A stretch of 43,034 bases of DNA from Alphaproteobacteria bacterium. Its GTDB lineage: Bacteria > Pseudomonadota > Alphaproteobacteria > RF32 > CAG-239. The notes below the pieces were generated by a model that saw only the letters and a program-made list of their open reading frames with translations, did not search any database and was not told the DNA's origin. The stretch spans positions 1-43,034 of the forward strand of contig JAFUEX010000025.1 of assembly GCA_017470165.1 (NCBI GenBank). Direction: 5' to 3'. Position 1 is the stretch's first letter; each line of letters opens with the position of its first letter. This document shows, in pieces, positions 40,396-43,034 of this stretch. Made by a program: the position numbers and the translations under genes.

Positions 40396-40890
40396 TTATT
40401 TCTCCTTATTCTTAAACTGCGCCACAACTGCCTGCAGCACAATAATCGTTGCACCGATACAAATACAACTGTCCGCCACATTAAATGCCGGCCAGTGTGA
40501 ATCGGCTATATGAAAATCCAAAAAATCAAACACTGCGCCATAAAACACTCGGTCAATCACATTGCCCAAAGCGCCGCCCATAATCAGCCCCAAAGCCGCT
40601 TGTATCAGCTTGTTTTTTTCCGATTTGAGCCAATACAGCAGCATAGCCACAATACCGATAGCCAAGACCGACAAAGCAATTGCCCCGCCCTTGCCGTAAT
40701 TATTAAGCATCGAAAAACTAACCCCCGTATTCCAAGCCCGCACCACATTAAAATACTCGCCGAACCTAACACCGGCCTGGTCTGCCAAAAACACATTCAA
40801 CACCCAGTATTTGCTGAGTTGATCTGCGGCAATCACCGCAACTAAGCATATCAAACCTATCAACACTTTAACTTCAATCCCTTTAGTCAA
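40396..40890 (-). CDS. lspA: signal peptidase II
   Basis: This 164-residue inner-membrane protease removes signal peptides from lipoproteins. Visible motifs are DQLSKYWV near 23, AWNTGVSFSM near 52, GGALGNVIDRV near 105 and PAFNVADSCI near 134; the two Asp of the last motifs are the catalytic pair. It has four membrane helices. The chosen start is TTG 40890; a GTG eight codons later is possible. It leads the operon with the DUF3035 lipoprotein gene. Confidence 0.93.
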   Translation of the reverse strand: MTKGIEVKVLIGLICLVAVIAADQLSKYWVLNVFLADQAGVRFGEYFNVVRAWNTGVSFSMLNNYGKGGAIALSVLAIGIVAMLLYWLKSEKNKLIQAALGLIMGGALGNVIDRVFYGAVFDFLDFHIADSHWPAFNVADSCICIGATIIVLQAVVAQFKNKEK

Positions 40891-40975
40891 AAACCAACTA
40901 ATTCCCGATTATTATAGAGAGATATTTATTATGGCTCAAGCACCCGCTGCAAGATACTAACAAAAAACCGCCGGC

Positions 40976-41929
40976 TCAAAACATTTTCTTTTTGCGGAAA
41001 AACAAAATAACCAACACGGTCAACACCGTAGATATGGCAATAACATACCAAAACCCGAACCGATTATCATTAAACGGCAAGCCCACATTCATTCCCCAAA
41101 AACTCGCCAACATCGTCGGTATCGACAAAATAATCGTAATCGCGGCCAAAAATTTCATCACTTGGTTCACGTTGTTGTTAATCACGCTGGCAAAACCATC
41201 CATCATACTCTCCAAAATGGTGCGGTGCATATCCACCATCTCTATCGCCTGCTTGTTCTCAATGATAATATCCTCCAAGAGGTCAATATCATCCTCGCTG
41301 AACGACACTGTTTTGCCCAAGGCCTGCGTTTTGACCATCCGCAACAATTTTTGCAGCACCAGCTGATTGTCGCGCAACGCGGTGGTAAAATAAACCAGAG
41401 ACTTTTGAATCTCCATCAGCTGAAACAGCTCCTCGTTACTGGTAGTGTTGCGCAGATTATACTCTATTTGCTCGGTTCGGCGGTTAATAATCTTCAAATA
41501 GCGTTGATAAAACTGCGTCGATTTATACAAAATATTCAAGCAAAGCTGGGTAGGATTCTTGGTATTAAACGCCGAGGCATTGGTCTTAGTAAACGACCCG
41601 ATAATACGATTCTCCCGCGAGCACAATGTCACAAACACTTTGGGTGAAAATACCATCGAACACGGCAGAGTATCAAATTGCCCCTCATCATCCAACAGCG
41701 GCAAGTTCACAATCACCATAAAATTGCCATCTTCGTGTTCAATACGTGACCGCTCATCAATATCCAGCGAGCTTTTCAGGGCTTCGACATCCCACTTTAT
41801 CCACTTGGCGATTCGCTCCAACTCTTCACCCGAGGGAGCAATCACATTAATCCACGAACCGTTGTAAAGTCGATTTTTCTTCAATTTAACGAGTTTTTGA
41901 TTATTATCAGTCTTGCAAACTTTAAACAT
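40976..41929 (-). CDS. corA: CorA-type magnesium/cobalt channel
   Basis: This 317-residue protein has a long soluble N-terminal domain and two C-terminal membrane helices. The first ends in the conserved ASFWGMNVGLPF (GMN filter), and a short basic tail FFRKKKMF ends the protein. Pentameric CorA imports Mg2+ and some Co2+/Ni2+. It lies 85 nt upstream of lspA, so a separate transcript is possible. Confidence 0.93.
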   Translation of the reverse strand: MFKVCKTDNNQKLVKLKKNRLYNGSWINVIAPSGEELERIAKWIKWDVEALKSSLDIDERSRIEHEDGNFMVIVNLPLLDDEGQFDTLPCSMVFSPKVFVTLCSRENRIIGSFTKTNASAFNTKNPTQLCLNILYKSTQFYQRYLKIINRRTEQIEYNLRNTTSNEELFQLMEIQKSLVYFTTALRDNQLVLQKLLRMVKTQALGKTVSFSEDDIDLLEDIIIENKQAIEMVDMHRTILESMMDGFASVINNNVNQVMKFLAAITIILSIPTMLASFWGMNVGLPFNDNRFGFWYVIAISTVLTVLVILFFRKKKMF

Positions 41930-42002
41930 CTAAATCAGCCTCCCCGTCTAACTATAAGAAAAATCATAAAAATAGAAAATCACAAACAAAAAAAGCCTTA
42001 TT

Positions 42003-42089
42003 TGGTGCGGCCAAAAGGACTTGAACCTTCACGGGAGTTCTCCCACAACCACCTCAAGGTTGCGCGTCTACCAATTCCGCCATGGCCGC
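42003..42089 (-). tRNA. tRNA-Leu(GAG)
   Basis: Type II cloverleaf with GCGGCCA/TGGCCGC acceptor, anticodon loop TTGAGGT (anticodon GAG), a long variable arm (GTGGGAGAACTCCCGT) and T-loop TTCAAGT, with CCA encoded. It reads CTC/CTT leucine codons. Confidence 0.93.
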
Positions 42090-42177
42090 TTGAGTTGAAT
42101 CGTCACCATCTAAAGCTGGATGGCACTAAAACACATTTTTTTGTATTTGGCAAGTGTTTTTTATACGTGTGGATTTT

Positions 42178-42732
42178 TTATTGCAATTTGGCTCGCACCC
42201 ACAACAGCGCCACATTTCCCCAATTCTTCAACCCCGGAACATAAGCCGCCTGCAACGACATCATCCGGTTATAATTTATCTCGGCTATCGGCAGCGGCAT
42301 CGGCACCGGAATATACGAATATTCGTGACGTTGGGTCATTCCCAAAGTATAACCGACACCGGCATACCAATTACCGCCGATTTTCCAATTATACATTTTG
42401 GCATAACCGGCCACTGTTTCGAAATGCGAGTTAGAATCCTTAAAACCGAAAGCATACAATCCGTGCCAATTACCCTCTTCGTCATAATAAGACTTGCCCA
42501 AACCAAAGCCCAAAGCCTGCTCATTATATTTGTGGATATGCTCATCATCATATGCCAGACGATTGTGCCAAGCATAAAATGGCACATACATATCATAATC
42601 CGGCGCCTCCCACACCTGTTTGACATCACTCCACAAATCTTGCACAATCTCCTCGGCAGAAATAGCCCTTGCCTCAGATGCCATCAAACTAAAAATCATC
42701 CCTAAGGTTGCAATCCACGTCAGTTGTCTCAT
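42178..42732 (-). CDS. pagP: lipid A palmitoyltransferase PagP
   Basis: This 184-residue outer-membrane enzyme transfers palmitate from a phospholipid to lipid A. After the signal peptide come YDMYVPFYAWHNRLAYD (catalytic His) and NWHGLYAFGFKDSNSHFE (catalytic Asp-Ser), the two halves of the PagP active site. The remaining beta strands end in VALLWVRAKLQ. I use ATG 42732 (AAGGTGAG upstream); the GTG 12 nt earlier is less well placed. PagP makes lipid A more resistant to cationic peptides. Confidence 0.9.
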   Translation of the reverse strand: MRQLTWIATLGMIFSLMASEARAISAEEIVQDLWSDVKQVWEAPDYDMYVPFYAWHNRLAYDDEHIHKYNEQALGFGLGKSYYDEEGNWHGLYAFGFKDSNSHFETVAGYAKMYNWKIGGNWYAGVGYTLGMTQRHEYSYIPVPMPLPIAEINYNRMMSLQAAYVPGLKNWGNVALLWVRAKLQ

Positions 42733-42839
42733 TATAACTCTCACCTTAAATCAATAGTCACTGTTAATGCCATTTATACTGCAAACATCGGGGTAATCAA
42801 TCAAATTATGTGCCCTTGTTAGTAACCTCAACCCAAAAA

Positions 42840-42865
42840 AATCCCCATAGCGATGTATGAGGATT
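42840..42865 (-). terminator. terminator downstream of the partial gene at the right edge
   Basis: AATCCTCATA pairs with TATGGGGATT (10 bp with one wobble pair) around a 6-nt loop; seven T follow on the minus strand. A convincing rho-independent terminator. Confidence 0.8.
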
Positions 42866-42896
42866 TTGCACTTGATAAAAATTAATATATTCAGGT

Positions 42897-43034
42897 TTAG
42901 TAATAAACCCAATCAATAGAGTTAACCTCACCCGAGCAAGCAGTATTAACCTGACTCAAAGATGCCGGCAAATTGGCTACACACCACTTGCCATTTCCTG
43001 ATGATACACTACCACTAGAGCAAGTCGCTTCTCC
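42897..43034 (-). CDS. C-terminal part of a secreted or pilin-like protein, 5' end outside window
   Basis: 45 codons in frame with a TAA stop, reading SSGNGKWCVANLPASLSQ near the middle and GEVNSIDWVYY at the end. Cys, Ser and Gly-rich with several cysteine pairs; resembles the C-terminal end of pilin-like or pseudopilin proteins. Followed by the terminator at 42,840. Confidence 0.5.
   Translation of the reverse strand, partial: GEATCSSGSVSSGNGKWCVANLPASLSQVNTACSGEVNSIDWVYY

Noticed and set aside
40917-40960. Nine-residue frame between corA and lspA
   Set aside because: Too short, no operon context and no SD of normal form.
1-43034. A reverse transcriptase or a DGR template in the window
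   Set aside because: No frame with RT motifs (such as YADD/QG) was seen, and no adenine-rich relative of 23,197-23,300 was noticed.
1-43034. CRISPR array
   Set aside because: No regularly spaced repeats of 24-40 bp were seen. The short repeats found are 6-12 bp and irregular or tandem.

Overview
The window is the right-hand part of an integrated podovirus-type prophage (positions 1 to about 33,056; its left end lies outside the window) followed by about 10 kb of host chromosome (33,057 to 43,034). The host looks like a low-GC alphaproteobacterium with an outer membrane. The lines of evidence are a DUF3035-type lipoprotein behind lspA, a prophage-borne GapR/DUF2312 protein (a mainly alphaproteobacterial family), MutL with an endonuclease motif and PagP. 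A gut-associated, uncultured alphaproteobacterial lineage is my inference only.

Late prophage genes run on the minus strand, in transcription order: TerS, TerL, small linker protein, portal, Bbp19-like protein, scaffold-like protein, major capsid, Bbp16-like cement protein, gp11-like tail adaptor, a tail nozzle split into two genes, GNAT-like gp13 protein, gp14-like core protein, holin candidate, GH24 lysozyme, nested Rz/Rz1, two tail fibre/spike genes, a fibre chaperone-like protein and two large internal (ejection) proteins. The head module has the order and small accessory proteins of Bordetella phage BPP-1-like podoviruses. Upstream of it lie a Cro-like gene, a small variable-lectin protein that looks like the target of a diversity-generating retroelement (DGR), GapR, a solitary DNA methyltransferase, a DUF6362-like HTH protein and a probable replication initiator. 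The initiator gene contains a dense cluster of perfect hairpins and short repeats, a candidate origin.

The lysogeny switch is at 24,262-24,395. A Cro-like gene (minus) and a CI-like gene (plus) diverge across three ATAC-N7-GTAT operators. A fourth copy sits in the promoter of the plus-strand early operon at 27.0 kb. Behind the CI-like gene are two membrane proteins and two paralogous lipoproteins, a likely lysogenic-conversion block. A decayed BRO antirepressor follows. The early plus-strand operon (27.06-32.9 kb) holds about twenty small, often overlapping genes. They include a NinB-like protein, a ParB-like/DUF6551 protein, two Tad2/DUF2829-like proteins (possible anti-Thoeris), a Xis-like protein and the tyrosine integrase.

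The integrase lies next to tRNA-Ser(GCT), whose 3' end faces the prophage and is the probable attachment site. The host part is one co-directional minus-strand cluster (lspA, DUF3035 lipoprotein, two M16 peptidases, pgi, mutL, ZIP transporter), preceded by corA, tRNA-Leu(GAG), pagP and the C-terminus of a further gene.

The most unusual items are the DGR-like target without a reverse transcriptase in the window, the split nozzle carrying a PEGA plus glycine-rich insertion, the hairpin/iteron cluster inside the replication gene, and a roughly 130-nt cloverleaf-like RNA candidate just upstream of the DGR-like gene.
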